Positions 37,801 through 51,400 of a stretch of DNA of 64,000 nucleotides are shown one piece after another. The stretch covers positions 2,088,719 through 2,152,718 of the forward strand of contig NW_017802935.1 in the NCBI RefSeq assembly GCF_001625305.1, read 5' to 3'. Below the pieces are notes generated by a model that had not been told where the DNA came from, did no database searches, and saw nothing but the letters and a program-made list of their open reading frames with translations. Each line of letters opens with the position of its first letter. Position 1 is the first letter of the stretch. The DNA comes from Branchiostoma belcheri (Eukaryota > Chordata > Leptocardii > Amphioxiformes > Branchiostomatidae). The translations under genes were made by a program, and so were the position numbers.

Positions 37801-39139
37801 CAGCAGTAAACATGTTTTACTGCCCAGTCAAATGTCTTTAAATGTCTGATTAACTACTTTTTATTCTGTCTGGGGGAGGGATGAAGATACAGTACAGTGC
37901 ATCTTTCTTTTGACTTTTACAGTTATGTAGCTTTGGATTTCTTCCCAGAAACTCAAGAAATTCAGATTGCTGTTTTGCCAGATGTAGAATATTCTTAGTA
38001 TATTTCTGATTATGATACTGATTATAATATTTGATGTAGTATCATGAAAATTGCAACATACATGTACTATTTCATTCTTCTTTCTAAAACAATTAAGGGC
38101 CCATGCATGGTGAAGTTTATGGCTCACACTAAGTAACTTCCCAGTTGCTTGTTGGCTGGATGCATATATGGTGGCGTTTTATGTCACATCTGTTGCAACG
38201 ATCGACAGATGTTATATATTATATAAGCTTAAGGAATCAAGGACTAGGTTTTGTGGTCTGCGTGCCAATGCCTTATATAAATTCCTTTTCCTCATAAAAT
38301 CTGTAATAACTGCACCAGAGGTTACTTTGCAGTTAATCCAAAAATCATAGAACGCAAAGTTTTTGGAATGAAAACGTCTGAATGCCTTAGTTTACATGTA
38401 CCTTGTTTAAATCTACTGTGACTGTGGAGGCTGGCAGTTGTCCAGGTGATTTTTAATGCTTTCTGTATCTGTACATCATGCAAACTTTTGTTACTGGTCA
38501 GTCCAGACACTTGTCTGAGATACCTGAAAACACCTGTCAAAGGTGCACACTGACATTCTTACATCTTAGAACATGTGTTTTAGGCAAGACAAAAGGCACA
38601 TTTTCCAGTCAGCTACATCACAATACAAGGGCACTTGTCTGGATGGCCGAACAATAGCTGAAATGGAAGGAGGTAAATGGCTTGGTCCTTTGTGATTTGA
38701 TCACTTACTAGATAGCTTTGTGTTCTTCCACTCTTCTTTTTCAGACAGATGAATAGAATAAAAGCATCAGTGGTACGTTGAAAAATGAAATGTCAGATTT
38801 AACTTAAAGAGAGATTGTTGGTAGTTGAAAGGAAAAACTTTATGGCACTTTTGGGCTAATGGTCACAAATGTGGACAGGTGATGGTAGTAAAAAGATAGT
38901 TGTTTCATGGCTAAGTGTGTGTAGTATACAGGTACAAACTACAATTGTACATGTAAGTAACTATATGAATAAGGTGAGCCTAAAAGAAGAAAAGAAGGGC
39001 ATATCAATATATTCATAATTATAATAATTTTTAAAAATTACCAATTTTCCAAGTCAAGGGCCACCTAATTTCACCACCTGAGGTCTATGAGAAATAGTAA
39101 ACTTTACGTCGATGAAGGTTAGACATCCAGGTAATACGA

Positions 39140-39236
39140 TACGCCAAAAAACAGTTACTCAAGCAACTCACAGTTACTCAAGCAACAGTTACTTCAAAAT
39201 CATATCCAGTTGCTTGAGTAACTGTTTTTTGGCGTA
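39140..39236. repeat. Inverted-repeat element with internal 16-18 bp repeats
   Basis: Perfect 29-bp arms at 39140-39168 and 39208-39236 begin TACGCC and end GGCGTA. Each contains CAGTTACTCAAGCAACT or its complement. The unit CAGTTACTCAAGCAAC recurs inside the loop, and a diverged single copy lies near 62036-62065. Probably a non-autonomous fold-back element; no clear target duplication. Confidence 0.7.
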
Positions 39237-40329
39237 GTAAACTTTTGTTTAATAAGGGGATTTGCAATAATGTCCCAATTCCTTGGTTCTCAATACCTTA
39301 AAAGCAGGTAATTTTCTTGTGATTAACACAAGAAGCAGGACTTTTCTACCTGTTCATCCCAGGCTTAAGTGTGTACAAAAGGGAGCTGCTGTGTTGAGAC
39401 TCTTTGTCACATGTCCTATGGTCTAGGTGAGAGAAAATATCAAATTTGGAAAATGATATCTTTCTTACTTCTTCTGCCTGCCACTCATTTCCTACTGAAT
39501 AAAATCATAATGCTATTATATAATTGTATTACATGTTTTTATATAGCAACTATGTATGATGCATACAATGTATGTATATTTTCTTTGATCATTAAATAAA
39601 CATGTTCTTATATAAGACTAGAAATGTCAGTCTAGAAAGGTGGACAGTGCTTTCAGTATCTTTACTAGTCTAGCTTTTTTGATTGTGAGGTATGAAAAAT
39701 GCATTCACTTAAGGATACATTTATTTAGTGTTTTTGTAAACAAAAGGTGTTTCTTTGTGGCTAATAATAGTAATTTAGCTCCTTAAAATTTTCTTTGTGG
39801 CTTGTGGTATGTGGAACAAAATCTGGAACTGTTTACAGGCATTCAAAAGAACATAAAGCATTTTTCTTCAAAATGTTTCGTACCTCTCTGTGGCTAAAAT
39901 GTTTACCCTCATTATCATCAAAATCAGATTCACCTGTTCAGGTGAAATATTTAGATACATGTATGTCAGCAGAATGGTATTGTTGTCCGATTCCTACACT
40001 GCTTTTTAGTTGGTAGTGTTAAACTTCTTAACTATGCCAATTTTTGTTACGTATTCAACTTTCCTCTTGTACATTTTGTACAAGTCTACATACATGTGAG
40101 TTTGACAGTGTCTAGCAACAAAACAGCTCAAAATTTGGTCAGATCTTTCAAACTTTCTGCTGACAACATTCCTCTAGAGACCGTCCTTGGTGAACTGCCT
40201 GCCTTCAGCCATTAATTAGCAAACAGCACCACTCCATTACTCAAACTACACAACACCAGCTACACCTGAGGCAACTAACGACTTGTGCGCGCTGCTCAGG
40301 TGTGTCTTTGTTTGGGGTGGCGGCACATG

Positions 40330-40343
40330 GTTACCATGGCAAC
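40330..40343. promoter_or_regulatory. RFX X-box
   Basis: GTTACCATGGCAAC is a near-perfect palindromic X-box, the binding site of RFX transcription factors that drive ciliary genes. It is embedded in a locally GC-richer patch with CACCTG (near 40264) and CAGGTG (near 40296) E-boxes. It is a plausible intronic enhancer or distal promoter of the RhoGEF gene. Confidence 0.5.
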
Positions 40344-42309
40344 CCGTGCTCTAATTTGTATTTTTCCGGAAGCTTGAAGGCCGACCTTTGTGTCAAGTAT
40401 GTGGTGTGTATAAGCCAAGAACTTGTCTTGTTCTTACATGTGTAACAGTAACAACAATTAATGCTGCATTTAGTATTATAATATTACAATCTATTTGTTG
40501 TCAGTTTAATAGGAAAAGGTCAGTAGAAGTAGGGGTACCCGGTGTGCTTGGCTATAGACACAGGCGGTAGTGTAACCCCGTGATTACACCAGCTATCAAA
40601 AAGTATTACACTTCATCTCATTTTGTTATACTCCCAAGGTCAGGCTGCTTTACCTTTAAAGGTCGTAGAGACTGAGATGCCTGAGTCACAAATGCTGCAA
40701 CTTAAAAAGGTTCCAGATTGAAGTCATTGATTTTATAGGCCCTGGCCCACCACGTTTCCCGGACATTACAGCCGTGGTGAAATTGTGTCCTGTATTGGGG
40801 CCAGGCCAGAAGTGCGCAGACATATTACTCGTCTGGCAGTGAATACTGAATATGTACACACTAGCTGGCCTGGATAGCTTTCAAGGCTTTTATGTGAATC
40901 ATGTGGCTGTGGAACATTTTGACCACTGGCACATGCACTCAGTTCAGATGCACATGTCAACATAAAGATGTTTTGTATCATGATCACGACATCTTCAGGT
41001 AATGATCTATTCAGTATTTACATATTAGAAATTTGATGCACAGCCATTAAGTTTAGTCAAAGGATTCTCCTTTCTGTCTGAAAATTTCGTCCTGCAATAT
41101 TCTAGATGTCATAAAATAGGTACTATGACTGTTATCATGAAATATTGTCATAAAGAAATTTAGATATTTTCACAACATGTTTGGCTGTTAACATAATCTC
41201 CCAGTTTTGTTTCAGGTATTTTATTCCACCAATGGCCTCTGTATAGATCTTGATATTACAAATTCAAGATGGTAGAATGAATATCCCTGAGATGAAGTAT
41301 ATTTTGTTATGTTGAATGGCTGATCTGAAATGATTTAAAATTTTTATTTTTAGCCCAATGTACTGACAGTCCTATATCCTCAGTGATGGATTTCCTGTTT
41401 TACTGGCTCTGATTAAGATACAGCAGATGGTGGAAGTAGTAATTCCTGTTTTTGCTACAGAATGTAGAATGTTGATTATTCAATTAAGACCTGCTGTTCT
41501 CATGTTTTGCATCCCAGCCTACAAAACTGTGACCCAGTATAACTGTAATCAATGTCAGCCTGTGGATTTCGGATTCCAATCACCGTCCTGTCTGCAAATT
41601 TCTATCATTAACCAACCAAATGTAATCAGAAAGGACGGTCGGGGGAGACGCTGAATGATTGAAAATCAATACGTTGATTATTGTGTATTCCTCCAGTGTG
41701 ATGCTTGCAGAATAGCAAATACGTAGGTTCCTACTCTTTTATTCTTTTGTTCCAATATGTAGTCAAACGATATTATGCAAGAATCTGACACACAGGTGAG
41801 GGAAGAGGAGTAATAAATGCATTCTGTCATCTCTGGAAAAAGTTGCATAACTACCCATATGAATATTTAAACCTTCTCCCTAAAACCTGACCCCATATCT
41901 CACACAAATTCAGATCTCAAAGGCTAGCATGGCAGGGAGAGGATGACTTTTACCAGACTGGGTATGATAATATTTTCCTTCCATTTCTTTGTTGTATTGT
42001 GTGAACTACCATGTCCATAGGGGGACTACTATATGTACAGATGTACACAATGTACATAAGGGTATCATAATGATGTCTGATTAGCCTGGCCCTAATGGAG
42101 GCATTATACTCCACACAGGTGTGACCATAGGGGTGAGGTGTCCTGAGACAATAGCTGGACAATAGGATGTGGGTACAGGTGCATTGTTCTGTGGGCATCA
42201 GGATTGACCACCTGTCCCTCTCACTCTCATATTGGACATATTGATTGTTGCTGATGCTTGATAGCAAATCCAAAACCAATTTGTTATTTGGCTGATGGAA
42301 GCTTTATTC

Positions 42310-42691
42310 TAAGGCCACACCAATTTAATTTGTTGGTTCTCGGATTTTTTCAGAAAAAATATGAAGCGACAGGGCGAAAAAAAATAAAAATAAAAACAGG
42401 TCTAGGCATCCTATTATAGGCTTAAATGCTATGGAATGAGCCATAAAGTCAACACAAAAGGCTGGGTTAAAATTTAAACATTGAATTTTGAACTTTTAAT
42501 CAAACCACTGCAATGATAGATGGAAAAACTGTAACAACTAGGAAGAAAAGGACTTTCCTCAACTGTTGGGGGCAAAACATGAGCATTTTTCAGTTGATTC
42601 AGGACCAGAATCAAATTTTTTTTTTTTTGCAAATCAGAAAAAAACGAAGAGGCGAATCCGAGAACCAACAAATTAAATTGGTGTGGCCTAA
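42310..42691. mobile_element. PIF/Harbinger-like MITE with TAA duplication
   Basis: The termini GGCCACACCAATTTAATTTG (from 42313) and its complement ending at 42688 form inverted repeats of about 34 bp that continue through TTGGTTCTCGGATT. The 376-bp unit is bordered by TAA on both sides (42310-42312 and 42689-42691). A TWA trinucleotide duplication with GG-starting termini is characteristic of PIF/Harbinger elements. No transposase frame is present, so it is non-autonomous. Confidence 0.75.
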
Positions 42692-45600
42692 GATTATGAG
42701 GAAATAAGAAGTGGCAACTTGAAGGTGACTTTACAGTCCGGTTTTATTCAGCTTGTGCTACTAATACTGTAGAAAACTGTTTTTTCGGGTTAAGTGAACC
42801 AAACCAAACGTTAGATAGTACTTCATTACTTTCCATATCCATTCTAGGTACTAAATAATACTATTAAAACTTTTAACATGAGCATGGTTTATAACAGGTT
42901 AACAGATTTAGTTCACTGCACTATGAATATCGAGAAATATACATGTTGATCCCGCTGACAATATTACTAGTATATACATTGCCAGGTGGTCTTGCATGAG
43001 GTACAATTCATAATAGTCATAACTTTTTACCTAGCCTTTATCTCCTTACCAGAAGAGTGACAGAAATTTGTTCAAGGCTTGAAGTCATGATAACTTTAAT
43101 GATTTGTTACACGTTACTGTTGCTTAGTGCTTTATTCCACAGCTGACAAGATGATGCAAGTTATTGTTACGTTGACATTATTCTTGTAAGGACTCTAAAT
43201 AAATGATGTTACCATCAAAGGAGATATCATAATTCATTATTGGAGCACCTTTCATATATCTTAACAGAGACAGGTATATTAGAGATCGATTACTGGATTG
43301 TAAAGGATCCTTCTCTGGGGGACTGAGGGAAAGAAGGACAGATGTGACCATCTTAGCATTCATTTAATTATTCCCCAGACATTTGTGTCATCAGACATAT
43401 GTCCAATAGATCAGTTAATATTATAATGATAGCTTTGTTTGTGATATTCATTTTTTAACACCCATCCAGAATATGTGTGACAAGGGCACTGCATGCATGT
43501 GAAAGTTTTATATAGCATTAAATTCAAATGTCTAGAATCTTAGGTTATGTAGTATTACATGTACAATGTAGGTGAGTAGATGGAGCAGAAAGTATCAGTC
43601 TTAGAGCAAGATGATCTATTTTCAGATCAGATTGTTTGGGTGCAAGTCTATTTTCAGATTAGGATTGTTTCTCCGTCAATTGCTAGTTTTTGTGCAGTTT
43701 TGTAAAAAGATCTCTTCAAGTTTGTTGCAAAAGAGAAATTCAATGCTGTGTATAACAGTTTTCTTTTTTAAAATGTTAAGAAGACATGAGTCATCTCCCT
43801 CTTTTCAGGTTATTACACAATGTCTAAAGAAAATGGTGGATTGGTCAATGACCTTAACATTTCAGGCACATTGTCTTCTATACTTACCTTGACATTGCCT
43901 AGGTCTATAGTCGAGCAGTAAAACCCAAGTCAGACCCAACTATCACATTTCATGTTGAACAGCTCAGCTATTCATGCATCTGCATACAAAAGGTCAAACG
44001 GAGTTCACATTTGAATAGTCAGTCAGAATTAAGATGTGACACTAATGCTTTATTTCGATGTGACTTGCACTGCAAATATGTCAAAGTAGTTCAAATATGA
44101 GGATCTAATATGTTAGTATAGACTTAACAACCTCAACATATTGCGGTTATAATATATATTAGTTACTGTTTAAAGTAAGCACCACAATCTACAATTTCAC
44201 ATTCCATATTCCGATCATGGATGTTTTGGCATCAGCTTTGTGGCGGTCTGTGTTTTCCACAATACGTAATATTCAAAAGACTCAACAGTATCAAGTGCTG
44301 AATGTTTATAGAACCTTATGAATGTGTAAATGACTTGCATTTTTATTTTTCAAAAGCCATCTCATTAGCAACATTCACATAATTGAAATGAGAAAAGCCA
44401 AATGTATCAGATACTTCAGTTCAGTCATACAATAAACTTTAATCTTTCTTCTGCTGCCTATTCCCACATTCAAACAAATATCCTTGCTTATTTGATACCA
44501 AAAGGTGAAAATACATAATGTTCTGGGTCTTGAAATTTGAATAATGAAAGTTGCCAATTTTTACAACTTTTACAAACTCAATTGACAAAACTCAACCCCC
44601 AGATTCCATTATGCAGCATTTGGTTTCAGCTTGTCCTTAAGTATAGAAAGACTGGTTGACTGTAGAAAAAGTTAGCTGTTCCTGATTACACCTAGCATTT
44701 GTCTTTAGTTAGTAGAACATGATTGTATGTTTGGTAAGGACATGAAACAGTCTTTTAAAGACTGTTGGAGATAGGTCACCTGGCATTCGACAATGGGACC
44801 CTGCCGATAGTTGGGTGCAGTATTTATCCCAAAATAGACGTGCCGTCTCACCTGGTAAAAGTATAGCTCCCCGTGGGTAAAGAAAGTAAAACTGATGTAA
44901 ACACTAGACCTCCTGTGTGGTGAAATGTGGCATATCTTGCTGAGTTTTCTATTTTCCATTTGGAGTTCACAAGTGGTATTTAGGGGGACAGAGCAACAGG
45001 CAATTGTCTTATACAGTAGCAGTTGCAAGGTGAGACTAATTAAGTAAGACTTTATGTGTTCAGGCTATTAAAGGTAGCAATATTAATGAAGATACCATAA
45101 AAGTATGGAGTACTTCCTCCTCTTTCTTGTAATTCTAAGTTAAGACATAAAAAGTTCCTGAGTTCAAGACTTCCTGTCTACTCCTACACAATTAGGTTCT
45201 GGAGCTTCATAGAAACAGACTTTGGTTTGATGATTGATGAGTAGGCCTATATACAGTAACTGTAAAACAGAGGAAGTGCTTTGTTTCCTGTTACTTTTAT
45301 GTTGATGAATGGTCCTGTACCACAATATTAAGGGTCCAGTATGAAAGACATCCTACTAGGAGACATCCTCCTTAAGGATCTATTCTTGGAAACCGAACTC
45401 AGCTTGACTAGTAAATGTAGGAAGTCTTCTGTCAAGTTTTGAGCACCATGACTGCAAATATCCTTGCCACTGCCAACAGAGTCCCCACAGTTTTATTTTA
45501 GGGCTCATCAAAAAGTCGGTGCAGAATTCGAAGAGTGCCCAGAACTGGTTGACTATAAGGATTTTTTGGAAACTGATATCAGCATGGCATGGTCTATAAG

Positions 45601-45988
45601 AATTCAGGAACATTGTCTAAGTTACATTTTATAGCTGTTCATGTTCAAAGGTTGAAAAGTACCATGCAAGAAGTTGAAAAAGAGCCAAGTGACTGAAGAA
45701 AAACAAGACTAGCTTTATTTATAGCAAATCTATACAGAAAGCTGAATACATAGAATAAGTAGAAGCGGCTACATAAAACAGGCCTCTACCTTGGCCCAAC
45801 TCTGTAGGAGGTATTAGCTGACTTTGACGCTGTATTGATTCCAGGGTAATTCTTTTCACTTAATCGTTGGCAAGCCGGCGAGGCTTAGCAAATATTGACC
45901 GAGTCTTTCTGGCAGTTTGTACACCGATACCGCTGATCCCACCTTGTGCCCGTGTAATGACATTAGTTTGGGCCATGCGCTGAATTTT

Positions 45989-46003
45989 CCACTAGAGGGC
46001 ACT
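45989..46003 (+). promoter_or_regulatory. CTCF-like core site
   Basis: CCACTAGAGGGCACT fits every position of the 15-base CTCF core consensus CCASYAGRKGGCRSY. It lies about 2.3 kb upstream of the RhoGEF coding exon, at the edge of the large non-coding interval. CTCF is present across bilaterians; occupancy is unknown. Confidence 0.4.
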
Positions 46004-48341
46004 GGATTATGTACAATAGGGGTACCCCCTAGGGCGGAGTGGGCCGGTGAAATATTATAGCATAAAAGCTTACATAGGCCGCTCATGCATACATAACTAG
46101 GGGGCTCGGCTGGTGGAAAAGCAGTTACAGTATGCATTGTTCTAGGAGCAAGCTTGGTGAAAAAAGGGAATCTGAACTCTTGTACTACTGCAAACAGGTA
46201 ACTTTTCACTGTCTTTTCATTATGAGTATATAGCTGGTATTGGAACAGACTACTTTACTGTACTATAAGATTATCATTGATTTGATGCTACAGTAACTTG
46301 AATGTTAGGCAGTTTAAAGGTGTAGAACTGTTATTGAAGGCTTTAGGATACATGACACCTGATGTAGGTTATGAGAGGCGTTAAAGATTTCTAAGGAATT
46401 TTCAGCTGGAATTTTCGGAAAAGTGACTTAAAGATTCCCAACTTGTAGATAGCTTATTATGATCATTAGAATGAGTGAGATTCTGTGAGAACATGCTTTT
46501 GAAGATTCAGAAGCATTTTTCAAAATGCAGTGGGAGTTTATGCATGGCTGTGCATATCATCTCTGAGTTACCAGCAGTGGCAAATGTGCAATGTATTTAC
46601 CAAGTGGCAGTCAGAAAGGGACTAACATTTCTCCAGAAATTAACCTCTCTTTTTTTAGATACATGCCTCAGTGTATTCTGCACAGAGAAGGTTTAGTTCA
46701 TAGATACACCACTGAATTTACAGTTCTTAAATGTTTTTAAGATACTTAGAATACCTGGTGTAACTGATATACCTTAAAGTTCTTTTTTGTGTAGAGGCTG
46801 ACAAAATCTAAGCTGATTTATAGCTTATAAGAAAATCACATGAGAACTTAATGCACATAAGGAACAGTACTAGAGGTTGTTTACTATAAATTTAAAGATA
46901 AAAGACTGTATTTCCAAAAGCCTGGTTAAGAAATATGAAATCCTTCTATGGAAAAAGACAAAACCATTACTGTAAACACAATCTGAAAGGAAGACCTAAA
47001 GAAAGAGATGAAGGTCTTAAGTTTTCAAAATATTTAGTTCTGACAATAGAATAGTATTTTAGTTAATATTTGCTGACACAGAACTCCTTACAATTATTGT
47101 AGTATTGATTGAAAAGTAGACTTTGTCAACAGCTTTGATTGAATAGTAGGCTCTGTGATCCATGCAAAAGTTCTGTATAAAGGTGATAAAGATGTTTTCT
47201 AGATGAAATATTGAGTAGTCTGATTGTATTCTAGGCCTTTTCATTCTAAGATTGTAACTGAAATGGAGCACACTGGAGATTTAAAGAAATATCAATTGAT
47301 TGGCTTAAGTTAATGTGTGACAGTTCAACATTGATTCAAGAGAATTGTGAAATTCAACTTCAAGTTCAATTTTAAAATTAGATTTTAAAAGGTGATAGAA
47401 AAATTCACTATATCCTGTTTCAAGCAAATCTGGAGATGTGGACCATACTGGCCACTGATCAGATGTGCTTATACACACCATTAACGATAATCATTACTTG
47501 TCGGTCAATATTCATTATTGACTGTCGTGATCTCTAATATGTAAGGTAATATTGACCATTGTGATCTCTGATATGTAAGTTAATATTTACCCGATACATG
47601 TAATTTTGCTGTTGGACGAAATTGCTTTTGCCCAGGACACGTAGTCCAAATGATTTTATGGTACTGCCATTGGTGACGCTATCCAGAGAGAGCAGTCATT
47701 AAAAGTACTATTGCCATTTTAAATCAAACAGATTTGTTTGCTTTACCCATGGTCATTGGTAGCAGTTAGATAAGTGAGTTTGAACAAAAATCCAGTAGCA
47801 GACACGATGTCTAGCCCTGCATTACTTCTGCTGGGTTCAAAAACAGCTACTGTTGTTGTGAAACATGCTAAAACCTTTGAAGAACCTATTGTATGTAAAT
47901 ATTTTCAGGTTGTCATGGCAATCTTTGCCTTTAAGCTTCGGCATGCGCTGGCGGCAACTCCACTCTTTCATATCAGCAATTTTGCTTATGGATTATTCTG
48001 AGCCTGATTTATGGGTTATTGCATATATGGCAAACTGCCAGATGTTGAGACACACAAGATTTGAACTTGGAAAGTGCAGTCTGCAGTCTGGGTAGGGAAC
48101 TAGTTGGTTTATGACCATTGCTCTCAGGCACGTAGTACATTAAGTGTAGCAGATTCTTGAATGTGCTTGAGGCATTGCTCTAAATCAAATGTAAGGCTTC
48201 TAACCTTTGAAGGACTATAGCTACATGTGCAGTACCACTGGTTGCACTCAAATTCTAAAGGTTAGGAACAGATTCAATCATACAGCCATGTATGACTGTG
48301 ATCTAATTAATGTTCTTACATTGTTTTTTTCTTTCTTGCAG

Positions 48342-48476
48342 GTGTTTTGAAGAGTTCCTAATGTGAGACGTTGTACCAGTCCTTTCTACTGGTGGGCAGA
48401 CATGGGATGAAGGGGGAGGTTTTCTGTAGGGCGGAATTCTACACCGTGTTAACAAAGGCTGAAGATCCCTGCTGAA
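48342..48476 (+). other. 5' UTR part of the first RhoGEF coding exon
   Basis: A polypyrimidine tract and TTGCAG acceptor precede this segment, which runs without another splice site to the ATG at 48477. An in-frame TAA at 48450-48452 excludes an upstream coding extension in this exon and supports 48477 as the start. At least one further upstream non-coding exon is implied. Confidence 0.55.
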
Positions 48477-51400
48477 ATGGCTACCAATAGCCCACATATT
48501 CACAGGCAAGAGGCCATGAAGTGGGAAGGACCATCCACGTCCACTTCTGGAGTGTTAGTTTCGAGTGGTGGGACAAACCGGCTGCCCACGGCCAGTCCTG
48601 AACAAACACGCTCACAACAGGTCAAGCATTCGTCCAGCATTGCAACAAATACGGCAGGAATGTCTCACATGCAGACAGAAATGCATGTTCTAAGGAATGG
48701 TAGGCAACATTCAGACACTTCGTATATACCGGCAGCAATAGACGGACCATCGGCAAAGAAGAGCTTGGAAAAACTGCGCCAGATGAGACAAAGACTACAC
48801 AGTGATGAAGACCTGAAGCCCAACAGTTATACTGCTGACAAGGCCAAACATCCCAGGACACTCAGTGATGGAGCTAACAGGAGACACACTACACCCCAGG
48901 CTGTCAACATTGTGCATAACTCACACCACAGTCTATCTAAAGGCCAATCTACGCAATTCAGATCACCAGAGGTTTCCCCTTCTGCTATTGCCAACTCAAG
49001 AAACAGATTTTCGTTTGAGAGAGGGTCTATGTCTCCTAACTTCTTCAACTCAAGACAAGCGTCCCTTGACTTTGACGTTAACTCAGAACCCGTGTCAAGA
49101 ATTTCCACACCAATAAGTGTGGACACACCTCCTGTTTCAGCAAGCACGTCGCCTGTTACATCATCAAGGCTGGAAGAAGTCATGCAAGATGGTGACACGA
49201 GTGGTGAAAGCATGTCTTACAGAAAGTTGTGGCAAAATCGGTCCATGAGGAAAAAGTCTCCTCATCTCCAGGACCCAAAGCCCCCTCCTCAAGACAATGG
49301 ATCAGGAAAAGTCTTCAAGAGGGGTGAAAGCAGCCCAACATTCTTTTCGGGAAATGTTACAACAGACAAGCAGCTGTCAACACAAGACAAAGAAAGGCAG
49401 GCCGACGGAAGTGCTCATGTTGACCAGTCTGAAAGTCACACAATTTCAGAACATCTCGATGCAGGTTCATCGTTTTTCCGTAGATCTACAGAAGGCAACT
49501 CTACAAGACGGTCACTACGGGCTAAATACCCCAAAGCAATGCAGCATATTCCCTCGTTCAACGAATTCCGAAGGATGAGAAAGGAAGGACATGTCAGTCC
49601 TAGCGCAAAGTTCTCCAGCACATTGTTTGGTCCAGTGGAGGAGAATGAAGATTGCTGTAGTGTTGCTGAAAACACAGAAAAAGATAAGGAGTCTGAGAAG
49701 AGAGTAAGAGACATGGCAAGGAAGGATATTGCAGAATCGTCTATCTCTGTGGCTCATAGTAACCACAGGAAGGAATCCAGAGAAACAGCTGTTACAGAAT
49801 CTGGTCCTCAGGATGTCTTACCAGATATGCAAGCTTCACATGACAAGAGTGAGGAGTGCAGCAGAGATGGGGGAAGGTCTATTCTGTCCATCTTGTCTAC
49901 GTACTATGCAAAAGAAGGGACAAGGTTGGAGGATGTGTCCAAGGAGAATCAGGATGTTACCTCTAGACACAACAGCTCTGCAGCACAGAATGGAGCTTCA
50001 ACTCTTCTTTCTCATAATGGTCATTGTCATGAGAGAAAAGCTAAAGATGTCCAACAACACACAAACGAGTATCAGACATCAGCTTGTCATCCATCTTTGA
50101 TTCAATTTGAATCAAATCTTAAAGACAGTCATATACCTGAAAGGCAGGGTGCATTTTCCAACATGAAGGAGGACTCTTTCTCGAACATAGTAGAAAAGGA
50201 ATTGTCAGGAAACCTTCAAAGTCAAAGACATGGCAAGCCCAACTCAGAAGCATTGTTGCACAACCTTTCAGGTGAGAAAATCTGTAGAAAAGCAAGCAAT
50301 GAAGTCATTCCCAAACTTGATTTGGCATATCTCAATGAAGAAACCAACACGGAGAAACTCTCAGTGTCACCCAGGACTGAAGCTAAAACTCCTGAAAAGC
50401 AGGTCAGACATGCCCATGTAGCAGAGAATTGTGTGAACCATTTACCGTCCAGGGACAGATCTGTCAAGGATTCAAAGAAGGTTTCAGAAGTAAGTCTAGA
50501 CGCTGCTGGAAGGAAGGACTTAGGACAGAGTAAAGTCCAGGAGAGTAGAGACAACAACAGAAATGCTGTGAAGGAAGACTTAAGAGGTGCTTCTGCCTCT
50601 CAGACAAGATTACAGGGAGATCGAATGTTGCATGAAGACTACTCTGACACCGTTGAAGCTGTTAGCAGGACCGTTAGCCAGCCTCTCTGTAAACATGTCA
50701 ACAATAAACACACCCCTGGCAGACCCCTGGAGACAAGAATTTCAAGCACGATGAGTGAAATGTCCTCGTCATGTTCTAAAGAAAGCCAAACATCACAGAA
50801 AACCTTTGTACATTCATCCCAAAACCACAGACACAGGACTGATGACTGTGGGTCAGAATCATCTCATATCAATGCTGAATCCAAGAGAGAAGCCACAGAT
50901 GTTGCACCAGCTACAAAGGAAGTTCATTGCCCTCCTGCTAAAGAAAGCAGCCCTGTACAGGAACTAGGCCAAGCCCCGCCAGCCACAACAGAACAGAAAG
51001 AACCGTGTTATGAGAAAGTGGAAACGGATCCTGTGAGAACAAACTGTGACAGCTCAGACGGCAACAGTCCACACAAAGTGGGGGGTATGTCGCTGGTCAC
51101 AGTTGAGTGGACCCTCCGCAGGAACAAGGGCTGCCTGGTGGAGGCAGTAAACAGTAACGAGGATTCTACAACACCTTATGTTTCAGCTAAGGATCAACTG
51201 AAGAGTTTGACCAGTTCTGAGAGCCCGTCTGGGAAGGTGTCGCCCCGTAGTTGGTACAGCCGCCACTGGTCCGCACCGATAACTCCTAAACCCATGTTAG
51301 AAACCAACCTGGCAGTCACAACCAGCGTGGCCAGCAATGACTCCAGCCCTGCCTCCACCCCTCGTGTCAAGAGGAAGCAGATCTTTGATGTCTGTATGGC

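Larger units (their letters stand above)
17548..48341. other. About 30.8-kb non-coding interval between TYW5 and the RhoGEF coding exons
   Basis: The interval is A/T-rich, and its open frames are short and lack domains, codon bias or paired splice sites. Because the RhoGEF first coding exon begins with a splice acceptor at 48340-48341, some of this DNA is probably the first intron(s) and 5' non-coding exon(s) of that gene. A polyadenylation-like AATAAA at 18003-18008 may belong to TYW5. Individually supportable items are listed separately; elsewhere I see nothing beyond spacer. Confidence 0.6.

Noticed and set aside
42474-42707. Open frames on both strands near 42.5 kb
   Set aside because: They lie inside the Harbinger-like MITE and do not resemble a transposase.
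45856-46209. 117-codon minus-strand frame
   Set aside because: Reads slightly protein-like, but no homology recognised and no splice partners; could be an old repeat. Not strong enough to call.
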